NCBI GenBank assembly: GCA_020284085.1
Contig: JACEVL010000495.1
Coordinates: forward strand, 1-64,000
Source: Aporrectodea caliginosa
Taxonomy: Eukaryota > Annelida > Clitellata > Crassiclitellata > Lumbricidae
Length of the DNA stretch: 64,000 nt
Direction of reading: 5' to 3'
The position numbers and the translations under genes were made by a program. Each line of letters opens with the position of its first letter. Within the stretch, counting starts at the first letter, position 1. Of this stretch, positions 41,901 to 53,639 are shown piece by piece. The notes beneath the pieces were generated by a model. The model did no database searches and was not told where the DNA came from. It saw only the letters and a program-made list of their open reading frames with translations.

Positions 41901-44900
41901 TTACATTTGAGAGCATATCAAGAGATGTGTTAATGCTTTGCATGCCACAACGTAAAACTTTTCTCACAGGTTACAGACACAGAATTACGGCATCATAGTG
42001 TTTAAATAAGTGCACTGCTAATTAGGGTGATAAATGAGCTACAATTTTCCAATTGATCGTGAGATAATTGCAGAGATATTATACCTCAAAGCTGGCAATC
42101 TGTTTGGTTTAATGGTTGTGTTTAACTGCTGCGATGGCAAAATTTTCCATAATTTGGAGTTGATGAAGGGTTAATTTGAAAGACAGTAGAGAGTAGTGAT
42201 TGGTGACCAGGCTGACTTATAACTGGAACCCAAAACTCTGATGTATGCTAGTGCAGTGCCAATTGTTGTGGATTGTCTGTATAGGAGGATTTTAAATCGA
42301 ATCCAATCCTGCACAGATAGTCATTGCAGCATTTCTTTATATTCCGATATATGCGAGTATTTTGCCTAATTGGCCTCAATTTTGGGTGGCACAGTTGAGG
42401 ACTGCCTGGAGCTGACATATTCTGAACTCTGTCAGTTCTTCCGGGATTGAGTTACAGTCCTTAGTCAATTCACCGCAGTGTGAATGAATGACTTGTACAT
42501 GATTCAACTGATAGAAACAGGTTCTGAAAAATGAATTCACATGGTCAGCTTCTTTAACGTGACTTCGAACTGAAATAAATCTAGTTTATTGTGGTCTTCA
42601 TAATAGCAGTGCGGCCAGTGCCACATACCTAAATGAATGTAGTCAGTGTTACAGAAAGTTCACTTCATGAATGACTTCATGATATTTCTCTTCGTTTATG
42701 TTATTAATTATTCTAATGCCTTTAGCTAGTGTTCATATAATTTTCCATTATCTATACGTTTTCAGTACCAGGCTGGGGTTTACTGAAATACCGGCACAGG
42801 AACCTTGAGAACAGAGTTAAAGCCTTGTGATGTTTTAGGGAATTTCCTTTATATATATATATAATTATATATATTGCAATTTCATTCTGTTTTAGACTGT
42901 TTTCCTATGTATCCAGTGGAGATTAATGGGACTCTGAAATATGACACACGTGAATACCTTGAAAAAGTCAACAAATCTATCAACTTTGACAGGCAAGCTT
43001 ACAGAAAACAGTGGTTATATTCTAGTTGTTAGTGATTCAGCCACACATTTACCATTGCTTTGTGGCACAGTGGCTGATTGGTTAGAGCATGTGGCCTGTA
43101 ACGTGGAGTGTATGGGTTCAAGCCTTGCCCGAGGCAGTTACAGTGTACAGACTTTGAGCAAGTCCTTCACTCATAATTTTTTATCTGTGCCATTGATATT
43201 CTGTCGTATGGTTGTGTGCACTTCTGAATGTTGAAAAGAGGGCAATATCAAATACAATTGTTTTATATTGCATCTCCAATAATTGTCTGTTGCATTAGGC
43301 TGTAAAATCTCCGTGACTATTCAACAGGGTGTGAAGCTGTTATGAAAGATCAGTTGTACTTACAGCATTGGTTGGGCCTTCAGTGTATCCATAAGCATGC
43401 TCGCAGTGACTTGTAATTATCTGTTTGCTTACTGAGGACCATTTTGTTCTTAAGGTAGGTGAACCATGTAGGTCAGCACTCTTCTAAGATACATAAAGGT
43501 GCTATATTAAATGTGTAGATAACTAACTAACTCAAATGTGCTCAATCATCTATGGCTGGAGGATTTTCCCACCATGCTTCAAATCTGGTACTACCAAAAA
43601 CACGTCAACCTAAATATTTTGACCAATTTCTGACATTTGCATGCAAAACAGAAAGAAGCTTCAAAATCAATGAAAAAATGCCATTGCCTTCAATTCCGGA
43701 TAACAGTAAATAGGACAACAATAATGTTCGAAAGAATTATAGCCAGTTTAAAGCTGTGCTCTACCTAGATCTACTTTATTGTACTGGTATAAACATCCTT
43801 TGAACTTATCCTTTATGTAAAAAATGGAAACAGTGGTTAGAATATTGCATAACATGTGTGACATGGAGTCATTCCAAGTATCAAATGAATTAATTTTTTG
43901 CACAATACCCAAGGAATGTTAAAAATAATAAATATAAAAACTTGTAATAAATTGCATCTTATTTTTCTTGAAGGCTGATAAAGCTCTGGCTGCAATTTTC
44001 CTTGAAAACAATTCACCTGAAGTCGCTTTCAAAAGTGAATACTCCTGACTGTTACCAGTTTGACATTGTGGTATGTTGTTTCACACACTTGGCATGGCAT
44101 TCTGATAAATATTACAAATATTAAATGTTAAATATAAAAGTATAACAAAATACCGAAAAGATTAAGAAGATAGGCATTGACAGTTTTACTGATTGCTTTT
44201 ATGTTGTATTACAAGAACTTTGCGTGGTGGCTTATCAGGCAGTTAATTTCAATTTTATTAACTTATCAGCTCACAATGAAACAGAGAATCAATTGGTGGT
44301 CTTTCATTCACAGTAGTTTTGAATATCTTAATGCATAGAATAGAGTGAATGTACTCATTATCCAAAATTCAACTGGATTTGCAGCTTATGAATTGAAAGC
44401 AATTTATGCCCTTTGGATTAGGTATGTTTGCCAGTCCTATCAACTCATGGTAGTCATTCACACTGTTTGTAAAAGAAAAATGATGATCACAATGGTTATT
44501 TATATTGTTGCACACTATAAAATTGATCATCTTTGACTATGATTTCTTTTGAAGCGACCATTGATTAATATGTATGCATTTATGATAACAGTGCTATAGA
44601 AATCATTACAATAGATAGGTTATGTTTGATATGCTCATAGATCATGTTCGATAATGAGGATCATAATGGCCAGATGGCAGTGACGCTTGAATCTGACGAA
44701 GACGTCCTGACCTGCAACGGAATTGTCACTTATTCAAGTAAGATAGACATTGTTTTACACTCTCTTCCACTGTGTAATATGTAATAGCATTTTTGCCATG
44801 GTTGTTCTATATTCAAACTGTTCATCGTCACAGTTGGTGAAAAATCAGCCAATAGAGAACCAGCAGATATACATTTTGGCAGTTGCTATGAAAGTTAGAT

Positions 44901-47900
44901 AGTTAAGGGTATATGCAAGGCCAGAGTTTGAGTTGTTGCAGGTGGGTCAGCCGTAAATGGACAGTGCAAATAATAAGCAGAGCTATGAATTATAATGCAC
45001 TTTGTTGAGCTATGCTCATGATGTTGAGTTTTGCTGGTGACCTGCATTTTGGTCAAAAACTTATCTGAATATCACTTATTCACCTTCTGCTACTTCTTTC
45101 GGATGACATTGAGCTAAACCTCAGTCCTTGTCATCTCGAAACTATCAATTTCTGCCATCTAAATATTCACTGTATTCAAAGTGAGTACCCTTCTATTAAA
45201 AATTAGATTTGGAGTTTTCATGTCTCAGTTACAGTTGTTGAAGGAAATTTTTGCTTCTTTCTGTATTTTGTCAGCTGTTTAGTGGTTTTACAATGATAAT
45301 TTTACATTTGATTTCTGATATTTGAAAACAAAATGTTTGAACGTATCCTGACAATGATGTTACCAGTTTTAAGTAATTATAGGATACCTGTAATTTAATT
45401 ACTGATTAGGATAGTTTCAGCAAGAAAAATTAATAATTATTCATAATTTTAAACTGTACTTATAAAATTAACAGTAATATTAAAAGATATCTGTTGTATT
45501 GATTCTAAACTTAATATGAAGTGTGGAGCATACTTGGTAGTGGTGCAAAGGATGATGCTCAGTTGGTTTTTGTAGGCCATGGACTTGGAGCATGTATACA
45601 TGTTCATAGTAGGACAGGTCAATTACTACCAGGCTGACAACAGATCTCAAGACATGATCAGCTGCCTATGAATTGAATTAGCAATGGGACAGCCTTCAGA
45701 GTCATATGTCTTCAACTGAATGTTTATTTTGCATACAATAGTTTGCTGTTTGGTGAGAGAAGCAATTGTGCATCAACAAGAGTCCCAAGGTCATTACACA
45801 GTACCGTATATCCCCAAGGTCATTTTGCTGTATTTCCTCAGCATGTATGTATGTATGAGCACTTGTTATAGCACCCCTTCAAGATTTCTACTCAGAGGCG
45901 CTCCCAACCACAGCGCGGACACTAAATCGGAGTTTCATGCCTAAGCGCATGAGCAACTGCGAGTGAAGGACTTGCCCAGGGTCCCTACGCGGCGGCTTGA
46001 GGTGGATTCGAACCCGCATCCCTCCGGCTGCAAGGCACCGAACATACCCCTACACCACCACGTACCACATGATCCCATGGCTTGCCGCATGCTAGCACAG
46101 TTTCTTCTACAAGGTTAAGTTAAAATGCAAAAGATTAAAGCTTTAGCTGTGCTGTTTTATGTCTGTTTATACCAGATGATGACCAGCTGGGCAATGTCAT
46201 GATAACGCTGTTTGATACACTTGTGATGATCATTAGCCTCCTATCAATTATCCTCTGCAGCAGGTCAATCCTTAGAGCTGTTGATCTCATGAAGGTACAC
46301 AGTCATTGAGTCTAACTAATTCAGCAGGCTTTTGTCTGTTATGATCACAACACTATGATTATAATTATCAGTACCAAGTAACTGGTCCATTATAGATATG
46401 GTAATTGTTAGTGAGCTGTAATTAGACAGCTATATAGCCCCTTTAAGGCCTTTTCAGTCATCTTACCCATTGTTACTTGTCTTTTGTTCTCCCTCCAGCT
46501 CATGGATTTGATTGAATTATGAATAAAGATTGTGGTTTCACTTCAAAGCTATGATGCTATCTGGAACTAATGGCATTTTAATTTAGATGGCTATAGAAGT
46601 TTTTAGATTATATTAGGCTTTTTATGTATTTGAAAGACAAAGGATGATGTTTACAGAGAAACAAGACAATGTAACAGATTTTAAAACAATTGAAAAAAAC
46701 AGATACAGTTACCAATGAGATTGTTACTGCCAGTTTTGCAATGGCAGTAACAAAACTGTCAATCAACTGTCAATGTCGTTTTAAGAAGAAAAATTTCGTT
46801 TTGTAGTTATTTTGACTACATTATGAAATGAAGCTTCTCATGGTTTCAATAACTTCTCTGACTTGTTCATTTATAGGGTCATTATGGCCCTATATATTAG
46901 CAAGATTAATTTTTAACAAATAAACTTTCTACTGTTTAAAGTGTAATTTCGTAATTTTGCAAATTTTTTTGTATCGTATATTTTGCCATAAAGTTCATTC
47001 GTTGTTTCATATGTTTATTTATATCACACTATTTTTATGACTTATTCTTACTTTAAACCCATAGATCCAATCAGCTGTTAAAAGTCTCGCATCTGCATTC
47101 AGTTTTTGTAGTGGCAGTAACAATCTCATGATGGATTAATGCACTGGAAGTAATACTGCCTGCCTTTTGTTTTAGGAAACTGTTAAATTCTTTGAGGTGT
47201 ACCATACCATGCCTCCTCTTTCCTTCAACGAGAAACTTGACTTCATAAACATGTGGTACATCCTCATCATAGTCAACGACTTCCTCACTATCATTGGCAG
47301 CATCTTGAAGATCCTGATTGACAATAAGGTATGTTCTGCTTCAACTTGAGTACCATAATATGCAGGAGAATGTAACGAACTTTGTTCAGCTTGCATGATA
47401 TATGTTATGAATCATTTTCATGGGCTTAGTCTGGCAGTAGATGTGATTCTTTTAGAATGAGCTTCTGTGGTCTGGCTGCCAGAGATATGATGAATTTTTA
47501 TTTATAAGTGCTATTGTTTCTTGACTTAATAGTTTGGTTGACAATAACTGATTATGCAGAAAGAACACATTTTAGACCACATTACAGCTGAACCAGAATA
47601 TGGAATTTAAAACTTTTCACGAAGATTGAACCAGTCATACACAGGCATTTGTCAGATGCTGCATACTTTCATTGCCTGCTAGCATACGTTCATGTACCTG
47701 ATAGGCTGCTAGCATATGTTCATGTGCCTGCTAGCATACTTTCATTGCCTGCTAGCATACTTTCATTGCCTGCTAGCATATGTTCATGTGCCTGCTAGCA
47801 TACTTTCATTGCCTGCTAGCATACTTTCATTGCCTGCTAGCATATGTTCATGTGCCATTGTGCCTGCTAACATAAGTTCATGTGCCTGCTAGCATATGTT

Positions 47901-50900
47901 CATGTGCTTGCTAGCATACTTTCATTGCCTGCTAGTATACGATATGTGCCTGCTAGCATGACCATATCAAGGTTTGTTAGATCACTATTGTTTGCACCTA
48001 GAGTGTGTGTGGTCTGCTTATTGTTCTTTTTGTATTTTGTTCAATCAACTAGGTCACTGAAAGCTATGAGGCGTGTGGTGTTCTCCTAGGCACAGGAAAC
48101 TTGTTGGTCTGGTTTGGTGTTCTACGATACCTCGGTTTCTTTAAAAAGTACAATGTAAGTCATTTCATTTGTTAGCATTAACTTTTAACTGCTCAGGTTT
48201 GTAAGGCCAGATTAGGGAAGATGAATTTGACAGTTTGTTTTATCTAACTTTTGACATTGGTTATAATCTACTGATATTGTACTGGGAAGATGCTTCTGTA
48301 TCAGAATCTTTAATGGATTGTTTTTCTTAGTGTACTATATGAGTTTTGACTGCTTAGCATAACTTTTTTTCAGGTTCTACTTTTGACGATGAAAAGATCT
48401 GCTCCAAATGTTCTGAGATTTCTAGTCTGTGCAGGTGTCTTCTACTTCGGATTTGCTATCTGTGGCTGGGTTATCCTTGGACCGTACCACATCAAGGTAA
48501 TAATACTTCATGCGTAAGATACGATTGGCTAGGTGTGTGTTTCTAAATGGTTAATACTTGCTCTTAATTATTCTGTAGATGTTGTGGTAGCATGAAATAA
48601 TAGACTGTTTCTGTTAGCATTCTGTTATTGTAGGTAATCATAGGATTAGAAGTCTTAGTAGAAAAAGCAGCATGAAAAGGCATCACATTATCACTGCAGA
48701 TGATCTTATTTGTTTAATAAAAATCTATCAGGCAATAATAATAATGCAGAAGGAAAGAAGAGAGGTGGAGAACTCAGATTGTTGTTGAATATGTAGGGGA
48801 GAACTGAGATTCTAGTTGGATTTAATATATTCACTCAGTTGTGAATCTGTGCCATGTGAACTGAGTGACTCACTGTAATAACTTCATTGCATTCTGAATC
48901 TCAGGAAATAGAGTTTTTCCTGTAGAGGATCAGAAAATTTAAGTCATTGTTGATTATGCCTTCTGAACATTCTTTGCATTTTGGTTTTTGTGTATTTACT
49001 GTGTAACTGAGAAAAGCATATCCATCATGAGCTGATTACATATAATCAACCATTTCTCTAGACTGTGAGTGTGAAGTTTTGTGAAGGGCTTGAGCAGCAG
49101 ATTTACTGCTTGGCGTCACAAACCTAAAGAATGATATATCGTTAAAGTCTATGTTGGTGTTACTTGATCAAACGTTCCATTATTTTTCAGTTCCGAAAGC
49201 TGAGCACAGCATCCGAATGTCTCTTCAGTCTCATCAATGGTGATGATATCTTTACAACTTTTGCAACGATGAGTGAGGCGAATGCTGTCATGTGGTGGTT
49301 CAGTCGCTTATATCTCTATTTCTTCACCGGTCTTTTCATCTACGTTATTCTCAGTGTTTTCATCTCCGTCATCATGGATACCTACGAGACAATTAAGGTA
49401 ACAACACAAATTCTGCAACAAAAGTAGAAGTATTTATATATACACTGTGTCCCGATGAAAAGTGGACCCCTATAAAAAATGTCATAACTCGGTCAAAACT
49501 TTTAGCATTTGACTGAAATTTTTAAATCGGCAACAGTAGCCATATCAACACCAAATCCTAACGCCGTTTGAAAATGTTTGTGAATTTAGCACTTCTATGA
49601 ACGTTTGAGATGCAGCACTGTAAAAAGGAAGTTTCCAACATACAAGAGCCACAAGAAGGTGAAGTTCAGCTACATCTGGTGTTCAAAATGTCCTCCTTGT
49701 TCACGGACACACGACCCTAGACGTGGACGCCACTGTTTGATGGTCCGGTCGATGATCACGTGGTCAAACAACTGCCACTCTTGAGGAGACGTTCAGCAGG
49801 CACCTGTTTCTTGCACGTTCCTTCCGCCGCATAAACGCGATCCCGCATTCGTGACGTCGATCACCTGATCTCGTCTGATTGAAGAGTGGCAATTGTTTGA
49901 ACACGTGATCATCGACCGGGCCATCAAACAGTGGCGTCCACGTCTAGCGTCGTGTGGCCGTGAACAAGGAGGACATTTTGAACACCACATGTGCCTGAAC
50001 TAGCTGAACTTCACCTTCTTGTGGCTCTTGTATGTTGGAAACTTCCTTTTTACAGTGCTGCATCTCAAACGTTCATAAAAGTGCTAAATTCACAAACATT
50101 TCCAAACAGCGTTAGGATTTGGTGGTGATATGGCTACTGTTGCCGATTTAAAAATTTCAGTTAAATGCTAAAAGTTTTGACCGAGTTATGACACTTTTCT
50201 AGGGGTCCACTTTTCATCGAGACACAGTGTATATATATATATATATATTTATAGATTTAGATATATATCTGAGAGCACCTATGAATAAGCTTTTATTTTT
50301 ATGTATGCAGTGATGCATGCATGAATGAGTGAGTCACATTTACTGTAATACAGCAGTGTTTAGTATGTCTCAAAAGCATGCTAAGGTAGGATTAATAATA
50401 AAAAAAAACTACAAGAATAATAATTATTAAACTAATAATAGTAATATTATTATAATGATAATTATGTTAATAATAATATTGTTTTTTAATGCCTTTGGGA
50501 CATGCTTTGTCAGGTGTAAACAAATAATGTTAGCAATAATAAAATAACTCTTATCCCTGACTAGTATGCAAGAACCTTTCCTGGGATGTGACACTGTTTG
50601 AAAGCTTTTGCTCTTTCATATCTACCTGAAACTGTCTGAGTAGCAGATTATGCAGTAAACTTCACAGCCAAAACTTAGGTATGCAAGTTCTAGTCTATGA
50701 GTTTCCTCCTGGTTTGAGCTTTCTACTGATTTAATTACCGGTACTTAATGATTTAATTATTTAGATTATGATGCAGTTTCCAATTAATCACCTTGGGTCA
50801 CCAGAGTTTCAGACCATTGGGCTGCTCTCTCCACTTCCAACACAATGTCAAAACGATCCAGCCATTTAATGCTAACACATTCCAAAACACTTTTGTGAAG

Positions 50901-51663
50901 ATTTATAATTCCAGTAAAGTAACAATAAATTAAACTTAAGTAAGGCTGGTATCAATTTTCTGCTTTGGTTATTCATAGAAAAACTATCAAGATGGTACAC
51001 CGAAATCTCGGCTGCATGCTTTTGCGGATGAATGTAGAGACGATCCAGACACTCTCTTCTCATCCGAGACAAATAACTGTTGTGTTACATCTTGCCTAAA
51101 CTCTTTTACACCACAAAGGTGAGGTTGTCGTTGAGGTTGACTGTGCTTGATGCATCTAGTTCTAAGCTGTATATTGTTATGCATAAATCTAATTTAATGG
51201 TTTCTCATAATGAACAGGGCATCAAGCTGTGGTCGCCTCATGTGAAACTGTAGTCAAAAATTGCAGGCTTTCTTTAAGAGCTTTTAAACTACCGGTACAT
51301 TATCCGTTCTGACGGTTCTGTTATACATGAATACCAATATTATTGTTTTCTTCATTTATTTTAGTACTCTTTGTATACCTAGTGGTAAGCTTGCTACATC
51401 AATTTTTCTGTTATGTTATTTTTTTATTTGTCCTGTACTACTAATATTTTGCTCAAGGCCCCAGTTCATGGTGCTAAGCGATGGTACTTTAACTAATTGC
51501 TGAAAATGCCTTACATCTGACACCCTACCCAGGGCTCACTGTGACCTTAACCTTGATGCTACCTTTGACCTATGGTAATTAACTGGTGTTTTGTTTGTGT
51601 TTCAGGCGTGAATTAAGTGTTCATTGTGATGACGCTGACTTTCATTCAGATGACGTCATCTGA
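38947..51663 (+). CDS. mucolipin (TRPML) endolysosomal cation channel
   Basis: Exons: 38947-39150, 40278-40469, 41686-41839, 42896-42992, 43974-44070, 44641-44737, 46176-46294, 47176-47328, 48053-48154, 48374-48496, 49191-49397, 50979-51118, 51606-51663. All phases join to give 580 aa, the same length as human MCOLN1. Mucolipins are six-transmembrane TRP channels that pass Ca2+, Fe2+ and Na+ out of late endosomes and lysosomes and open with PI(3,5)P2. The ATG at 38947 is chosen because it precedes a dileucine signal (ERDRLL, residues 5-10). Introns 3 and 4 start with GC. I cannot say whether it is orthologous to one vertebrate paralogue; invertebrates often have one gene. Confidence 0.95.
40497..40560 (-). 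repeat. LINE-like 3' tail
   Basis: On the minus strand: TTTCTGCCTTCGGGCATAAT, AAAGTATTGATTAATGATC. It matches the tails at 12445-12545 and about 58846-58885. It lies directly after mucolipin exon 2. Confidence 0.5.
41540..41590. repeat. CATA microsatellite
   Basis: Tandem ATAC/CATA units in mucolipin intron 2, about 95 bases upstream of exon 3. Confidence 0.85.
41840..41841 (+). other. non-canonical GC splice donor, mucolipin intron 3
   Basis: Exon 3 ends …GACACAG and the intron begins GCACGC. The acceptor is TTTTAG at 42891-42895. Using this junction keeps phase (G + AC = Asp) and continues into [11 protein letters not shown]. No in-frame GT donor lies nearby. Confidence 0.75.
42993..42994 (+). 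other. non-canonical GC splice donor, mucolipin intron 4
   Basis: Exon 4 ends …TTTGACAG and the intron begins GCAAGC, which matches the strong AG|GCAAG form of GC donors. The acceptor TTGAAG ends at 43973, and the junction restores Arg followed by [15 protein letters not shown]. Confidence 0.8.
43055..43260 (+). repeat. tRNA-derived SINE
   Basis: The A-box-like GTGGCTGATTGGTTAGAGC (about 43071-43089) and B box GGGTTCAAGCC (43114-43124) are followed by GAGCAAGTCCTTCACTC. That body segment is shared with the SINE at 45843-46075. It lies in mucolipin intron 4, 60 bases after exon 4. Confidence 0.65.
45843..46075 (-). repeat. tRNA-derived SINE, most complete copy
   Basis: On the minus strand: A-box-like GTGTAGGGGTATGTTC (about 46041-46056), B box GGGTTCGAATCC (46004-46015), GGGCAAGTCCTTCACTCGC, then the shared GGGAGCGCCTCTGAGTAG and CTTGAAGGGG block and a short ATAC tail. 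It links the headless 3' fragments elsewhere in the window to a tRNA-type promoter. It lies in mucolipin intron 6, about 100 bases upstream of exon 7. Confidence 0.8.
47659..47965. repeat. 21/22-bp minisatellite upstream of mucolipin exon 9
   Basis: About 14 units alternate between CCTGCTAGCATACTTTCATT and CCTGCTAGCATATGTTCATG forms. The array ends about 90 bases before the exon 9 start at 48053, so it sits in the branch-point side of intron 8. Confidence 0.9.
49443..50229. mobile_element. 787-bp foldback mariner/IS630-type element
   Basis: Two arms of about 345 bp are near-exact inverted copies around a loop of about 90 bases (49787-49880). The ends are CACTGTGTC and GACACAGTG, flanked by TA, the mariner target. 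Each arm encodes the C-terminus of a mariner-type transposase: on the right arm (+) [16 protein letters not shown] then [10 protein letters not shown] with a stop at 50001, on the left arm (-) the same ending HFEHQM. The element is thus two transposon 3' ends joined head to head. It lies in mucolipin intron 11. Confidence 0.9.
50979..51663 (+). other. mucolipin exons 12-13: cytosolic tail
   Basis: The tail begins [12 protein letters not shown], has a cysteine cluster NNCCVTSC comparable in position to the palmitoylated cysteines of MCOLN1, and ends acidic with SDDVI. No C-terminal dileucine of the kind in vertebrate MCOLN1 is seen. The final residues resemble a class III PDZ ligand, a weak inference. 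Confidence 0.8.
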
Positions 51664-53168
51664 CTGACTGAGTTTGAAAACAAAAAGATGTATGGACCTC
51701 TAGACTGAATTTTCCTGTGTAATAGTGTTTACAATCGATGAACTACAGAAATTTGGCAAAAACAAACATTTACGTTTCAAGCAGCCATCGAATATGCAGC
51801 ACAATTATTTTTAAAATCAGGAGTCTGAGAAATGTCTCGTTAATCAATGATTAACCCTTTAACAATGATAGGGATTATTCCATGCATTTTAGTACATGCT
51901 CATGATGAGAGTGGTAAAGGATGTCGCCCTGAGAGCTGACTTAACTCTTTAATGATGAGAGTGTACTAAAAGCGACTGGGAAACCAATGCAGCTCGTTGT
52001 TAAAGTGCTAAGAAAGATTCTTATCAGAGTCGTGGCCTAAGAGGATCATGGAATGAGATTCTGGAAGAGTAGAAGTGGCTCTCAAATCTAGCTTCAAAAC
52101 TTCTTCACAATGGCCTCAAAGAATAGTGGTCTATGAACAAAGCTGGATCTGTTATTTTAAGTTATAGCACTATTCTACATTATCGCACTACAGCTCTAGG
52201 TTATAGGTTGAGTTAGATTTCTGTACTGTGATCCTGCAGATTCAGATGATAACCACTGGTTTTTAGAGAAAACCTTGAGCCACAGTTGAGAGGGAACATG
52301 GCAAGTTCTGCATTTTAACGATATGAATTGTAATATTTTATTTAAAGTGTACATGCTGTCGTCTATTTTCAGCTAGTTCAGCACATTTACTTGTGTAGAT
52401 ACATGTACTTTAGGATGTATGCGTCTATATTGATAAATGCAACAAGGTCTAGTGTATGTTATTGCCTAGATGTAAAATTTTACAGGTGATATAAAACTGT
52501 AGTGTAAATAATTTTTTATTATTAAAAAATGTATTCTGTGAAGTGATATCTTATTGTTTAAACTTTGTGATTAAATTTTAAGATTAAATTCAAGCACACA
52601 TTTCCAAAACTTGCAGAGTCCATTTTTTGGACAAAGTGAGTTTTATCTCTGCTCTGTTATTCCTTATTGTATAATATCTAAAATTAAAATTATCAAACAT
52701 TAAAAAAATACAAGAACTCATCTAATACATGAAAAAATGACTTGGCAGTGTTTGCAAATTTCCAGAAATATGGTTTTTTCAGTTAAAGTTTTGGTTGGAC
52801 TGAGTGAGCCTTGGAAATGTGTTCCTAATTTAATGTCTGTTTTTAATATCCTGTTATGGTGATGGCCCTAACAGGTAGAAATTTATTGTTAAACTTAGAG
52901 GTGAGGATTACAAGTAAGATTTGAACAAAATTGAAAATGAATAAGCTTGCTTTACTATGCAAACTCTCTATCCTAGTCAAATTGAAACATTTGCCATAAT
53001 TGGTTGCTGTGCGACAGTTGCTATAGAGCTACAGTTTGACAGATTAACTGTGACTTGAATTTTCCTTTTCAGCATTCTTTGTTTTTACATTTTGTGTTAC
53101 GATGACATAATTTGGATAGCGTTTCATATTTATGGTGCATTGAGAATTTATTCTTTACTAATAATAAA
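51664..53168 (+). other. mucolipin 3' UTR and downstream
   Basis: No coding sequence. A candidate poly(A) signal AATAAA lies at 53163-53168; earlier ATTAAA-like sites occur near 52521. Two palindromic TTAA elements (51851-52013) lie inside the presumed 3' UTR. Confidence 0.4.
51851..52013. mobile_element. two TTAA palindromic mini-elements (copies 5 and 6), opposite orientation
   Basis: Copy 5 (51851 to about 51920) starts TTAACCCTTTAACAATGA and has CATGCATTTTAGTACATG, but its right arm is worn. Copy 6 (51941 to about 52013) is inverted, with GTGTACTAAAA, GGGAAACCAATGCAGCTCG and GTTGTTAAAG. Arms are partly decayed in both. Confidence 0.6.
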
Positions 53169-53639
53169 GCATTTGAATGTCACCTGTCTTCAATGAGGTT
53201 GAGCTATTGAGAGGCTCTGAGTCTCACTATAATCATAAATAAATGTCCAGCTATTGGTCTTTTGAAGAACTGGAAAGTCGTTAGTCATGAGATGTCTTCG
53301 TTAGTCTGGTTCAATTGATTCTTCAGAAATCTTGCCATCATAAGGCATGGATTTGGAACAAATTAAAGTGCAAATCTGAGTGGCCTGTAGAACAAATGAT
53401 GTCCATGTTGCTAAACAGTACAGAAAGGAAGAGTAAAATCACGTAAGTGCTCGTATATTACATCAGTCCTCAATAGCAGATATATATACCTTGGACACAG
53501 CTCTCACTAAAACACCCAAATGTGAGCCTACACTGTATATCATAATTGTACACTCAAAGTTTCTAAAGTGCTTCTCCAAAGCTAAACACAGCACCAGCTA
53601 ATATGAATGTATGTATGTATGTATGAGAATGCTTTATAG

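Larger units (their letters stand above)
38947..44737 (+). other. mucolipin exons 1-6: cytosolic N-terminus, S1 and luminal domain
   Basis: Exon 1 has the conserved [20 protein letters not shown] block, whose basic residues bind PI(3,5)P2 in the family. S1 ([19 protein letters not shown]) crosses exons 1-2. Exons 2-6 form the luminal domain between S1 and S2. They contain five N-glycosylation sequons (NKT, NNT, NES, NGT, NKS) and the cysteines expected for its disulfides (TPDCYQF, LTCNG). The GDPWTNGSG stretch around the lipase-like serine of MCOLN1 is not present. Confidence 0.88.
44641..49397 (+). other. mucolipin exons 6-11: S2-S6 and pore
   Basis: S2 is [13 protein letters not shown] (exon 7). 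S3 is [20 protein letters not shown] (exon 8), S4 is in exon 9 ([14 protein letters not shown]) and S5 is in exon 10 ([19 protein letters not shown], then LGPYH). Exon 11 carries the pore helix and selectivity filter INGDD (residues 461-465), then S6 ([19 protein letters not shown]). NGDD is the mucolipin filter that sets divalent selectivity. All expected elements are intact. Confidence 0.92.

Noticed and set aside
49793..49990. Cysteine-rich minus-strand frame of 65 codons
   Set aside because: It is the antisense of the right transposase arm in the foldback element.
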